Shown here: positions 22,759 to 33,268 of the stretch, one piece after another | Position numbering within the stretch: position 1 is the first letter of the stretch | Layout: each line of letters starts with the position of its first letter | DNA from: Rebecca billardiae RCC1528 | Taxonomy: Eukaryota > Haptophyta | Length of the DNA: 64,000 bases | Direction: 5' to 3' | Assembly: GCA_965240325.2 (NCBI GenBank) | Contig: OZ251253.1 | Location: forward strand, 806,001-870,000 | The notes under the pieces: model-generated | What the model saw: the letters and a program-made list of their open reading frames with translations, nothing else | Told to the model about the DNA's origin: nothing | Databases searched by the model: none | Made by a program: the position numbers and the translations under genes

Positions 22759-23694
22759 ATGCCCCCCCCGCCGCAGCGTCGGGCGGGCGCGGCGGCGCTC
22801 GCGGCGGCGGTGCTGCTCGGCGCGCGCGGCGCGGCGGCGCTCACCACGTCGGCCGCCACGCCCGAGCAGCTCGCCGCCGCGCTCGTCGGCCGCGGCCTCG
22901 CGCTCGTGCCCGGCAGCGCGCGGCTGGAGGCGGGCGACGCGCACCAGCTGGCGCTGTACAACGCGAGCGGCCGCGACGCGCCGTGGGGGCCGTCGGGCGT
23001 GCTGCTCAGCTCGGGGTACGCGGCGGACGCGGCGGGGCCGCCGAAGACGCTCGAGCTCTCGGGCACGCTCGACGCCTTCGGCCCCGCCGACCCGCGCGCG
23101 CCGCGCGACCGCGCGGCACTCTCGTTCCGCGTGCGCACCGCCGACGACGCGGACGCCGAGGCCGGCGGCGGGTGCGCGGGGCGGTGCGCGCGGCTGGGCG
23201 TGGCGTACACGCTCGCGTCGGAGGAGTTTGACGAGGCCGCCGCGCCGCAGCAGCCGCCGTCGCCCGCCGCCGAGGCGGACGGCGGCGGCGGCGACGGGTG
23301 CGCGCTCGAGGTGGGCGGCGTGCCGCTGCTGCGCGCGACCGTCGGCGGCACGGCCGCCGCCTCGGTGACGCGCAACGGCGCGGGCGCGTACGCGATCGGG
23401 TACACGGCGTTCACGCGGCAGGCGGCGGCGTCCGGCCTCGTGCCCCTCCCGCCGCGCCCGCCCTCGCCGCCGCCGCCGCCGCCGCCCGCGCCGCCGCGGC
23501 CGCCGGGCGTCGCGCCCGCCGCGCCGCGCGCGCCGCCGCGCCGCGCGCGCCCGCCGCCGCCCGTCGAGCTGAGCGTGACGCTGAGCGTGTGGGACGGGAA
23601 CGGCGACTCCGTGCTGGACAGCGCGTGCCTCTTCCGCGCGCACTCGCTCGCGCGCGCGCCGCCGCCCTCGGCGCACGGCGAGGCCGGCGGCGGC

Positions 23695-23767
<73 letters not shown>

Positions 23768-23889
23768 ATGGCGACGCAGAGGGCGACAGCGGGGGCGGCC
23801 CGCTGGCGGGGATGCGCGCGGTGGGGCGCGACGCGCTGGCCGGGCTGCGCAGCGCCATCGCCTCGCTCGGCGGCTCCGACGGCGGCTCG

Positions 23890-23927
<38 letters not shown>

Positions 23928-25065
23928 GTCGTCGCAGCCGGCGGCCGCGCGCGTGTTTGTGTTGGGCCTGCTGTGTCTGCTGGCGCTGTGCGTGCTCGGC
24001 GCGGTGCTCGCGCTGTGCTGCTGCCGCGGCAAGGGCGGGGGCAAGGGCGGCGAGCAGAAGGGCGCGCGCAAGCCCGCCGCGCCGCGCCGCCCGCCGCCCG
24101 CGCCGACGACGCGCTCGGCGCCGCCGCCGCGGCGCGACGCGTCGCCGCCGTCGCCGCCGCGCTCGCGCGAGCCCTCGCCCGGCCGTGCGCAGCCGGCGCG
24201 CGCGCCGCGCCGCCCGGGCGGCGCGCCGCCGTCCGCGCGCAGCACGCCGCCGGCGCCGACGTCGCTGCGCCGGCCGGGCTCGCCGCCCTCGTCCCCCGCG
24301 CGCAGCTCCGCCGCCGCCTCGCCGCTGCCGCGCCCGCGCGCGGCGGGCGCGCCGCGGCCGCCGCCGCGCGCGGCGGACGCGCGCGAGGCGGCGGCGCGGC
24401 ACGCGGCGCGCGCGGCCGCGGCGCGCGACGCGCGCGCGGCCGCGCTGCGCGCGGGCGCGCCGCTGCTCGTCTCGGTGGCGGACGGCGTGCTCTTTGAGGT
24501 GGACGTGCGCCTCTCGCCCGACGGCTCCACGCTGCACCTCGACGAGCGCGCGCTCCCCGTCGGCGCGCTCTCGGCCGTGCGGCCGGGCTGGCCGTCCGCG
24601 GGCGGCACCGAGCCGCACCACCCGACGCTGTGCCTCGAGCTGACGGCGTATGAGAATCCGGTGCGGCTGCTGTGCCGCTCGGCGGCGGAGGCGATCCGCT
24701 GGCTGGCGGGGCTGCACGAGGAGCCGCGGCTGCGCCACCTCGAGCCCACGCCCGGCCGCGCGAGCACGCCCTTCGGCCGCCTCGCCTTCGCGCGGCTGCG
24801 GCTGATGTGGCAGCGCGCGGTGCGGCAGCACGCGCACGGCGCGTTTGGCGAAGCGGCGCACGCGCGCGGCCGCGGGGCCGAGGGCGGGCTCGAGGGGATG
24901 CGGCACCGGCTGCTCGCGGGGCAGCTGCGCTCGGTGGTCGTCGCCGCGGACGACGCGGACGAGCGCGGCGCGCTGCCGCTCGGCTCGCCCTCGCCCTCGC
25001 GGCCCTCGCCGCCGCGGCGCGGCGGCGGCGCGGCGCGGAGCCCGCGCCCGTCCGAGCTGTACTGA
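22759..25065 (+). CDS. Single-pass membrane protein with choice-of-anchor-L-like ectodomain
   Basis: One exon, 768 residues. An N-terminal signal peptide (about 1-27, ending GARGAAA) precedes a domain at about 38-200 with the hallmarks of choice-of-anchor L: VLLSSGYAADAAGP, then LDAF, DRAALSFRVRTAD, and LGVAYTLASEEFDE matching the family's conserved ASEEY step. Pro- and Gly/His-rich linkers follow, then one transmembrane segment at about 395-418 (VFVLGLLCLLALCVLGAVLA) with a Cys-Cys-Cys-Arg-Gly-Lys stop-transfer end. The cytoplasmic part is Pro/Ser/Arg-rich and ends in a region (about 568-660) with a PH-like strand pattern including LFEVDVRLSPDGSTLHLDE. An AATAAATAAA stretch at about 25150 may be its polyadenylation signal. 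A surface adhesion or receptor role is inference. Confidence 0.7.
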
Positions 25066-25207
25066 CCGGGACAGTGACGAGGGACCGCGCGGCGCGCGCA
25101 CGACAAAAATCATCCCCCTCAAAATACTGCTGAATAATCAGAAAAGTCGAATAAATAAAGGCGCGCGAGTCCCAGCCAGGCGGTCCTCCCTCGGCCATGT
25201 CTTCCAG

Positions 25208-25270
25208 CGCCTCGCGTTCGCGAGGCGTGCCCGAAACAGCTACACACTCACCGGTGCCCTGGGGCACCGG
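25208..25270. repeat. Paired hairpins at the left end of copy A
   Basis: CGCCTCGCG-TT-CGCGAGGCG at 25208-25227 and CCGGTGCCC-TG-GGGCACCGG at 25251-25270. Both are perfect nine-base stems with two-base loops and both are preserved in copy B. Confidence 0.9.
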
Positions 25271-25683
25271 CGCAACCCGCATCCAACACTCCGCATATCG
25301 CAGACACGACATATCCACCCGCGCTTGCACACGCACGCCCCCCCCCCCGCCTGCTTGCTGACCATGCAAGGACTGGCCCGGTGCGGACGCCAAGCGCATG
25401 CTCATCCCGACACGACGGCGAAGTGCGGAGGCACTGGGGAGCGACACGCGGAGTGTGGGCCGCCCTCCTTCCTGAGCAGCGCCCGGCCCTCAGGTGGAGA
25501 CCGCGCCCGTCCCGGCCTCCCCGCGGCGGCCGCGAGCCCCCCCCCCCCCCCTTCCCCATCCTGCCCGTTTCGCGACAAACCCCTCTCCCCCCGAAACGCA
25601 CGACGGGCCGCCGTGGTCCGGGGGACCGGCGGGGCCACTCCGGACCTGGGTTTTGAAATTTGATTTCAACCCCGCGCGCCGAA

Positions 25684-26889
25684 ATGCCTTTGGCACCAGC
25701 ACCGACCTCGCTCGCACCGCAGTGCCCGCACCCGCCCCCCCCCCCCCCCCCCCTCCGCAGCCCCGCGCCCGCCACACCGGCTACCATGCCCCCTTACGAG
25801 TACGGCGTGTTCCGCGACCGTCTCAACAGCAGGAGCGCCTTGACCTTCTTCCCCTCTTCCAGCAACTACGAGCGCGGGCTGCAGCTGGAACGGCCGAGCA
25901 CCCCCACCGCCAGGCGGGATGCGGGCCTGCAGATGTGCACGACGATGATCAAGCTGAGCGCGCGCTGCCTGAGCGACGTGGCGCCCAACTCGCAAGGCGG
26001 GCGACTGCTCGCAGGACTCACCCAGGACCCCAAAGGCAATAAGCACGTTTTCTCCTTCACCGGATCGGTGCTCGAGAACATGGCCATCTGCCGCCGCCTG
26101 GCCACCAGCCTGTGCATGCCGAACATTTTCACGGCGTGCACCACGGAGCTCACGCAGGAGATGCTCGCGCTGTCGGCGGCCGACCTCGCAACCCAGGCGA
26201 AGGACGTGTCCCTCACGCTCCCGGTTAGCCCCACGATGACGCTCGTGCAGTTCCACAGGGCCCTCTACGAGCAGATCGTGCCCGACATCAACAAGTACGT
26301 GACCAACGGTGAGCACGTCGAGACCAACATCTACTCCGGCGGTGTGAACCTGATCTTCCTCCGCCTCCGTTTCATGCCCATCGACCCCGAGCACCCCATC
26401 TTCTTCGCGCCGCTCAAGCCGAGCCGCCGCATCGCCGGCGCCGCCCGCGTCCCACACAACCTGTGGGGCGTGCCGCCCGCGCCGCCTGTGCCGCCCGCGC
26501 CGCCCGCCGCTGCGCGCCGCCCTGCTCCTCAGCCGGCCGACCAACAGGCGGCGGACCCCGCCGGCCCGGAGGCGGAGGAGCCCGAGGGGGAGGGTTCCGA
26601 CGATGCCATCCCGCCACCCCAGCCGCCAACCGCGGCCGCGCCGTCGGACGGGCCCGAGGTGCAACAGGCCAGGCCGGCGCTCGGGGAGTCCAACTACCGC
26701 CTGGTCCTGCCCCCCGGCGCCGCGGCAGCCGGCAAGCGCGCGGCGACCGAGCCGTCCACGCCGGCGGAGGAGGATGGGCCCTCCTCCGCTGGCGGGAGCG
26801 ACGCCAAGCCGGCCAAGCAGGCTCGCACCGCGTCCCTCGCCGACCCCCCCCGTGACCTGGCTGCCGCCGTGCCGCCGTCACTGGCGTAG
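25684..26889 (+). CDS. Main protein of the 2.2 kb element, copy A
   Basis: The first ATG in frame is at 25684 (401 residues); a second candidate, MPPYEYGVF at 25787, lies after the poly-C/proline tract. Residues about 35-260 are ordinary globular sequence, with landmarks MCTTMIKLSARCLSDVAP, FSFTGSVLENM and VNLIFLRLRFMPIDPEHP. The rest is Pro/Ala-rich with acidic patches and a possible basic signal, AGKRAA. The copy B product is about 96% identical and equally intact, and changes include Glu/Gln, Tyr/His, Phe/Leu and Ala/Ser pairs. I do not recognise the family. It could be a structural (nucleic-acid-binding or capsid-like) element protein, but nothing in the sequence proves that. Confidence 0.65.
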   Translation: MPLAPAPTSLAPQCPHPPPPPPPLRSPAPATPATMPPYEYGVFRDRLNSRSALTFFPSSSNYERGLQLERPSTPTARRDAGLQMCTTMIKLSARCLSDVAPNSQGGRLLAGLTQDPKGNKHVFSFTGSVLENMAICRRLATSLCMPNIFTACTTELTQEMLALSAADLATQAKDVSLTLPVSPTMTLVQFHRALYEQIVPDINKYVTNGEHVETNIYSGGVNLIFLRLRFMPIDPEHPIFFAPLKPSRRIAGAARVPHNLWGVPPAPPVPPAPPAAARRPAPQPADQQAADPAGPEAEEPEGEGSDDAIPPPQPPTAAAPSDGPEVQQARPALGESNYRLVLPPGAAAAGKRAATEPSTPAEEDGPSSAGGSDAKPAKQARTASLADPPRDLAAAVPPSLA

Positions 26890-26949
26890 AGCCGCGCGCG
26901 GCGCTGGCGCGCCAGACGCGCCCGGTTGGGCAGCGCAGGCACCCTCAGC

Positions 26950-27062
26950 GGCCAGGACGACGACTTCCTCAACGGCAAGGGCGACGACTTCCTCTGCGGC
27001 CAGGGCGACGACTTCCTCAACGGCAAGGACGACGACTTCCTCAACGGCAAGGGCGACTACTC
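26950..27062 (+). repeat. 24 bp tandem repeat (DDFLNGKG) in copy A
   Basis: Four to five units read GDDFLNGK, GDDFLCGQ, GDDFLNGK, DDDFLNGK, GDYSLNS in a frame that has no ATG but is open for 84 codons and is translated identically in copy B. It may be an exon or a former part of the main protein. Confidence 0.75.
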
Positions 27063-27467
27063 CCTCAACTCGGCAAGGCCACTAGGCCGCGCACACCGGC
27101 CCGGGCGACCACATCCACTACCCGCACTACGGCATCAACTTGAACAGCCTCGGACGACGACGACGCGGGCAACTACATGATGACCAAGGCCGACGACGAC
27201 TGCAAAACAGCGGCATCCCCGGGCGCCTACTACCTCAGTGACCGTGTGATCAGCATCGGTTACGACGACTCCCTCACCCGCGGCCAACGCGCTCCAGCGA
27301 CATCCTCCATTAACTCCATTCAGTACTTCGACAGACGAATCAGGAGAGCTGCGCCCTCGTGCCTGTGTCTTTAAATCATAGAATTAGTCCGGGCGCTCGC
27401 GATCGACATTCTGAATTCGGCGGAGCATCCGCTCGCGAAAGGTCGGCGCCCCGATTCTGCTGCAAGG

Positions 27468-29399
27468 ATGGGCGCCGCCTCCTCCGCCGCCGCCGCCGCC
27501 GACGCGCCCGGCGGCGTCGACCCGCGCGCGGCGCTGCCGCTCGGCGCGCCGCCGCACGACCTCGCCGACGCCGCCGAGCTCGGCGCGCTCCGCGCCATCG
27601 GGCCGGGCGCGCGCGTGGGCGCGGCCGAGCGGCGGTGCGTGAGCCTGGCGCAGCTGGACGCGCTGTGGGCGGTCGTGCAGGCGCGCTGCGCGGCGGGGGG
27701 CTCGTGGTGGCACGTGGTGCGCGACGCGTCGGGCGCGGCGCTGCGGTACGAGCCGCGCACCCTCGACCCGGCCGCCGTCGACTGGTACCACGTGCACCAC
27801 ACGCTGCTGCTGCCCGCGACGCGGCCGCGCGGCTGCTCGGCCGCCGAGCTCTGGGGCGGCGGCGCGGGGCGCGACGGCGCGAGCGCCGAGTGGTACGTGG
27901 CGCACGCGTGGGCCGAGCCGTTCGCGCGCGTGCTCGCGTGCCTCCGCCAGCACGCCGCCGACCGCGGCTACCACGAGCACACGCCGCTCTGGCTCTGCGC
28001 CGCCGCGGCGAGCGCGCACGCGCCCGCCGACGTCGGGCTGCGCGCGCGCGCCGACCCGCGCGACGCGCCGTGGGCGCGCGCGCTCGCCGAGGCGCGCGGG
28101 CTGGTGCTCGTGCTCGGCGAGCCGGCGACGCTGTTCTCGCGCGCGTGGCCCGCGTACGAGCTCGCGCACGCCGTCGCCGCCGCGCCCGGCGGCACGCTCG
28201 TCGACTGCTACGCGCTGCTCGCGCGCGGCGGCGGCGGCGGCGGCGCGGGCGGCGGCGGCGCGGGCGGCGGCGGCGGCGGCGGCTTCGGCGTGGTCGGGCT
28301 GACCGACGGGCCGCTGGGCGCGGAGGGGCTGGACGGGCAGCGCGCGCGGCAGCGCGCGCTGGCGACGGACGTGCTCGGCCCCGCGCTCGCCTTCGACCTC
28401 GACGCCGCCGCCGCCTCCGCGCCCTCCGACGCTGCGCTGCTGCGCGCGGCCCTCTCCGAGTGGGCGGAGGGGCGCGCGCTCGGCGCCACGGTGCGCTCCT
28501 TCTTCGTCGCGGCGGCGCTGTCCGAGCTCGTGCGCACGGCGGGCGGGCGGTACCGGCTGGCGCACGCGCAGCTCGACGAGCTCGCCGCCTCGCAGCTGCG
28601 CGCCCTCCGCGCCGTGCTCGACGGCGCGCCCCCCGGCTGGGCGTGCGAGGCGCTGCTGCCGCGGCTGCCGCGCAGGCTGCAGGCGCTCGCGCTGCGCGGC
28701 GCGCGGCCGGCGCGCAGGCCGCCCGCGCTGCTCGGCGCGGCGGTGGGCGGCGGCGGCGTGGGCGCGGAGGACGTGGGCGCGCGCGTGGCGCGGTGGATCG
28801 GCGGCGCGGCGCGCGGCGGGCGCGGCGCGCCGCCCGCCCCGCCGCTGCGCGCGCTTACGCTCGTCGCGTGCGCCATCGACGACGGCGGCGCGGCCGCGCT
28901 CGCGCGCGCGCTGCCCTCGCTCGACACGTCGCTCGCGCTGCTCGACCTCTCGGGCAACCGGATCGGCGCGGCGGGGGCGGGCGCGCTGGCGGGCGCGGTG
29001 CGCGTGCACCTCTCGCTGCGCACGCTCGCGCTCGCGCGCAACCCGCTCGGCGACGACGGCGTCGCCGCGCTCGGCGCCGCGCTGCGGCTCAACTCGTCGG
29101 TAGCGTCCGCGCGGCTCGGCGGCACCGGCGCGGCCGAGCGCGGCGCGGCCGCGCTCGCCGAGGCGCTGCGCGTGAACGCGAGCCTGCGCGTGCTCGACGT
29201 GTCGCAGAACCGGATCCCCGCGCGCGGCGTGGTCGCGCTCGCCGACGCGCTCGGCGCCAACACCGCGCTCGACGCGTGCTACGTGGGCGCCAACCCCCTG
29301 GGCACGGAGGGGCGGCGCGCGGTGCGCGAGGCGTGGCGCGCCAAGGACGCGCGGCTGCTCAACGTGGTGCCCAGCGCGCTGCACGCCGACGCGGCCTGA
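27468..29399 (+). CDS. LRR protein with putative N-myristoylation site
   Basis: A single exon encodes 643 residues. The start MGAASSAA fits an N-myristoylation motif (Gly2, Ser6), which would attach the protein to membranes. Residues about 20-270 form an unfamiliar domain with WYHVHH, WYVAHAWAEPFARVL and LVLVLGEPATLFSRAWPAYELAHA; this 'trafficking of a Trp-rich, ARAW..YEL' pattern recalls domains of algal proteins of unknown role. Residues about 459-640 are ribonuclease-inhibitor-type leucine-rich repeats of about 28 residues (LALLDLSGNRIGAAGAGAL, LRTLALARNPLGDDGVAAL, LRVLDVSQNRIPARGVVAL). No NACHT or NB-ARC P-loop is present, so it is not a true NLR. The 2.2 kb element ends only 75 bp before the ATG. 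Confidence 0.75.
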   Translation: MGAASSAAAAADAPGGVDPRAALPLGAPPHDLADAAELGALRAIGPGARVGAAERRCVSLAQLDALWAVVQARCAAGGSWWHVVRDASGAALRYEPRTLDPAAVDWYHVHHTLLLPATRPRGCSAAELWGGGAGRDGASAEWYVAHAWAEPFARVLACLRQHAADRGYHEHTPLWLCAAAASAHAPADVGLRARADPRDAPWARALAEARGLVLVLGEPATLFSRAWPAYELAHAVAAAPGGTLVDCYALLARGGGGGGAGGGGAGGGGGGGFGVVGLTDGPLGAEGLDGQRARQRALATDVLGPALAFDLDAAAASAPSDAALLRAALSEWAEGRALGATVRSFFVAAALSELVRTAGGRYRLAHAQLDELAASQLRALRAVLDGAPPGWACEALLPRLPRRLQALALRGARPARRPPALLGAAVGGGGVGAEDVGARVARWIGGAARGGRGAPPAPPLRALTLVACAIDDGGAAALARALPSLDTSLALLDLSGNRIGAAGAGALAGAVRVHLSLRTLALARNPLGDDGVAALGAALRLNSSVASARLGGTGAAERGAAALAEALRVNASLRVLDVSQNRIPARGVVALADALGANTALDACYVGANPLGTEGRRAVREAWRAKDARLLNVVPSALHADAA

Positions 29400-30112
29400 G
29401 CATGCGGGGGCGGGGGCGGGAGGGGCGGGGCGGCGGGAGGGCGGCGGGGCGGCCCCGCCCGCCGCGGGCCGCCGCAGCCCGCGCGCGGCGCCGCGCTCGC
29501 GCCAGCGCGCGCCGCGAGCAGCATCCGCATCGGCACCGTCGCTGTCGCCGCGGCGTCCGCAGCGGCGCAGCGCGCGCAGTGCACGCGCACCGCCGCACGG
29601 CACGAAGCGCCTACGGGGCTTGCGCGGGCGGGCAGCCGGCATGGCTCACGTGCGCCGCCCCCGGGGGCGCTGCGCCCGACAGCCGTCTCGTTAAGGTCTC
29701 GTTGAGGCGACGGCCGGCTGACGACGCGCTGGCTGACGTCTGGCGACGGCGTGGCAGCGCGCCCAGCGCGGGGTGGCGCGCACGCGTCGACGCCGCGGAC
29801 GGTGCGCCGGGCTGTGCTCGGCGATGGAGTGATATGGGGGGAAAGTGCGAGGCGACTGCGCGCTGCGCTTGAGTGCGCTGGCACCGTCCGTCGGATGCAA
29901 TACTTGCATGCGCGGTGTTCGTCCCGCTGACTGTACGCGACGCGACGACTGATAGCGCATGACGATATAGAATTCCACACGCGCCTGCCGTGCATCACTG
30001 CTTATATATAAACTGTGCCCTGGCGGGCGGGGGGGTCGGCGGGCCGTGCCAGTGCTGTCGCAATGTATCCTTTGCGGGTTCGCGTCTTTCCACATTCGCT
30101 CGTGGCCGTGGG
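29400..30112. other. Intergenic, no gene seen
   Basis: GC-rich directly after the LRR gene, then mixed composition, with a short AT-rich ATATATAAAC at about 30004. Overlapping open frames in several phases look like composition artefacts. Confidence 0.5.
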
Positions 30113-31135
30113 TTACGGACAGTCGAGTGCAAGGACCAGTGATGACACGTGAAGTTGGCTCCCCGACGTGTGACACGTCTCAGTCTGTACTCTTATGCGC
30201 ATCAGCGAGGCCCACACCCTGACACCCACGAGGGAATGTGCAGCACGCGGGGCGGGGCGGGTAGCCCGTTGCTCCGCGCGAGCGCGGGTACGCACTGTAT
30301 GTGCCGCATCTCGACCGCGATGGCGTAATCGAGCGCCTCGCCGCCGACGAAGCCGCCAGAGTAGATCATGTGCATGTCCTCCTGCCGCCAGCCGAGAGCG
30401 GTCGTCGCGAGGATGCTTGCCGATGTCTGCTCCGGGCATGATGGGCTCGGCGCAGGTCGCGTTGGCGTCGTGCACGGCTGCCACGCTGAGCACGAGCGCG
30501 TTGACGTTCGCGCGGTCGTCGCTCTTCGCCTCGTGCGACAGGTCTGGCGCCTGCGTGTTCGGCGGCACAAGGAGCTGTTGGTTGTGCGCGCGCGCGCACA
30601 GCGACAGCGTGTGCCACTCGCGATCGAGAGTGGGCACGAGCTGCTCGAGCAAACACACGATTCGCAGCGCATCCATCACCGGCGTGACGACGTCCGCCTC
30701 GTCCCGCAGCGCCTGCGCCATGGACGAGGATGGCGCGGCGATATTGCATGCTCGACGTCCCGTCTCTCTGCAGATGGCATCACGGGCTTGTCTGTGTCGC
30801 GCTGCGGCGAGGGTCGCCAACTCGCGATGACGCGGTTGCTGCCACGGCGACAGACCCGGGAGGTGCGTCCGCTGCGCGTCGTACGCCGTTGGCGCTGCGC
30901 TTCCGTCGCATTGGTCACCGTCGACGCCATGCAGGCCGGACGTGGGCTTCGGCGAGGGACCGGACCGCGAGCAATGACCGAGTCCGGTGCGCGGATTCCG
31001 GCGATCGAGTTCACGGAAGGCCGCGCCAAATCTTGCGTCGCGTGCGATGGCGCTTCCCGCCCGCGAGACGCCTCGTGATGAGGGCTTTCTCGCACCGAGC
31101 CCGACGCGCGACGGTGGATCGCGCGAGGCGGTCAT
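30113..31135 (-). pseudogene. Possible decayed gene, frame broken
   Basis: A minus-strand ATG frame of 340 codons has protein-like sequence from about 30720 to 30430 (for example VVTPVMDALRIVCLLEQLVP). After about 30400 this frame turns into Arg-rich nonsense, while another minus frame there reads well (MHMIYSGGFVGGEALDYAIA, then VEMRHIQCVPALARSNG). The switch suggests a frameshift or an unmodelled intron. I do not recognise the protein. Confidence 0.3.
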
Positions 31136-31573
31136 CGTGCGCAGCGCATGATGCTATGGCCGGTGCGAGCTTTCGACGTGCACGTCGGGCGAGGATCGCC
31201 CCAAGTCGCACGATCGTGTCGACGCGCCGAGCGTACCGCATCAAACGGGTCGATTTGGGCCCCGTTCGACCTGCACGCGAGACGACGAGGGCAGCAATCG
31301 CGAATCGGGCGAAAACGCGTCTAGGGAATCCTCGCGCGATGTCCGCGCCGGCGTTGGATTCGGCGCGCGCGGCCCACGCGCTCCGCGCCAGGCGCCATAT
31401 GGTTTTCGGCCGAGCGTCCCCAGTGGGAGCTGCGAGGGCGCCCGGTAGTGAGCGAAGCGACCCGGCAGTGAGCGGGCGATTTTCTTTTCTACTTTGCGAG
31501 GCGATTTTCTTTTTTCCTTTTCTTTTTCTTATCTTTTTCCCGGGCACTACAAGGGGCGGACCTACGGCCCGCC

Positions 31574-31578
<5 letters not shown>

Positions 31579-31642
<64 letters not shown>
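31579..31642. repeat. (TA)n microsatellite
   Basis: About 32 uninterrupted TA units marking the left edge of the iterated-motif element. Confidence 0.98.
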
Positions 31643-31647
<5 letters not shown>

Positions 31648-33268
31648 TAATGTCAGCTGTATTGCCGTTTTGGAAAGTGTGGTCAGGTGTATTGCCAAAC
31701 GCACGTTTTGACTACCGTGGTCAGTTGTATTGCCGTTTTCCATGTTTGGGAATCACGTGTCAATCTTGTTGCCAACGTCGAATACTTGTGTCAGGTGTAT
31801 TGCCGTGGATGATGGCCCAATACTTTGTCCAGCTGTATTGCCGTCGCGTAGTGTGGGTCAGTTGTGTTGCCGTTTGCGCATCTTTGATTCAGGTTTGTTG
31901 CCGCGATCGCCCACGCGCTGATGATGGCGCTGGCGCCCACGCGCCGCCGGCGTGCGCGGCGTGCCCTTGAGCAGGCCTAGCTGATCCCAGGCCAGAAGAG
32001 TGGCGTTCAACGACGACGATCTCTGCCGGGGTAGCGCCGTGTTCCTCCACATCATCAAGCCGAGCGACGAGCTGAACCGTGGACCGGAATCTGCACAAAC
32101 GCTGCCGCATGCGCGCGCAGTGCAACACGCGCGTGCACCTCGGGCTACTCGCCGTCTACGCGGAGACGGGCGAGAATCCGTCGCGACTTCTATCGAATCG
32201 GCGTTGCTCCGTGCTCACTTCGACTCCGGGACCGTCAAGCGCGCAGTCGATGACATTGCGACGGCAGCGCATGCAGGTGCATGCGTGAAGCAGGGTGAGC
32301 GTGTGTTGCTGCGCCCCGATTCGCGGGAGTCGAACGTGCACGACGGGCGTGTGCTCTTCAACGGCCTCAAGGAGCTTGACCAACGCGACGCGCGTCCCTC
32401 TCACTGCCTGCCATCGACTGTCATTCACACCGTGGCGATCAACCAACGCGCGTCGCTCTCGCTCGTGCAACACTGCTGGCGCGTGCCTTTTTGCGATTGT
32501 CATCACTCCAACAGCAGACTGCCCTGTGGCCAACCGTGTGCAGGTGGCTGACCGTGCGCCAGTCGCACTCGTCAACGCAGGCTGATTGGCCCGTGGAGGA
32601 GGAAGTCCAAGGCGTACTGCCAGCTGGGACACAACGCACCGACCGGCGGGCGGTGCGCCGCGCGCGCCTCGACGAGCCAGCAAGCAGGAGGGGCAGGCGA
32701 CGCTTCCTGCTGCTGCTGGAACCCGAGTGGCAGGCTTGGCGAGCGCGGTCGCAGCTTGAGGCGGCGCGTGCAGCGGCATGGGACGCGATGCGGCTCACGT
32801 GGCCGCTGAAGTAGCAGCAGTCCCGATGGCGCTGGCGGCCGGCCGCCGGCGGGCGGCAAGCGCGACGGCGACGGGAAGCGCCGACTGCTACTGGAAGTCA
32901 AGATGAGCTACGCAGGCCGCATGATGATGGCATGTCGGTTGGTTGCTGTCGCGTATCCTGCATGCCGCGCGCAGGCAGTCGCAGCTCTGCACGCACGCGC
33001 ACACGGGCTGCGCGAGTCTCTTGTCTGAGTGCGAGTTGTGCCCCAGCCATGAGCTGCTGGCGGCAATACAACTGACACATAGTTATGGAAAGGGCAATAT
33101 TTCTGAGCAGACTATGTTCAAGCTCGAAAACGGCAATATTCGTGAACCAAGTACTGTGAAAGGGTCATTGGTTTGAAACCAGTATTTGAGGGGCAATATT
33201 GTTGACACACTATCCAAAAGCGGCAATATTCTTGACCCATACTACTGAAAACGGCAATACAACTGATA

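Larger units (their letters stand above)
25195..27392 (+). mobile_element. 2.2 kb dispersed element, copy A
   Basis: Aligns end to end with the inverted copy B at 38856-41076; flanking sequences differ immediately outside CCATGTCTTCCAGC and GAATTAGTCCGG. It fills nearly all of the space between two genes. The left end carries two hairpins (25208-25227 and 25251-25270). Inside are a poly-C tract, one main ORF, a 24 bp repeat and a small ORF (27177-27374, 65 residues). The ends are not inverted repeats of each other. I see no reverse transcriptase, integrase or transposase, and no convincing target duplication. Confidence 0.8.

Noticed and set aside
27359-29872. 837-residue plus ORF overlapping the LRR gene
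   Set aside because: An Arg/Ala-only shadow in the +1 frame of the LRR gene.
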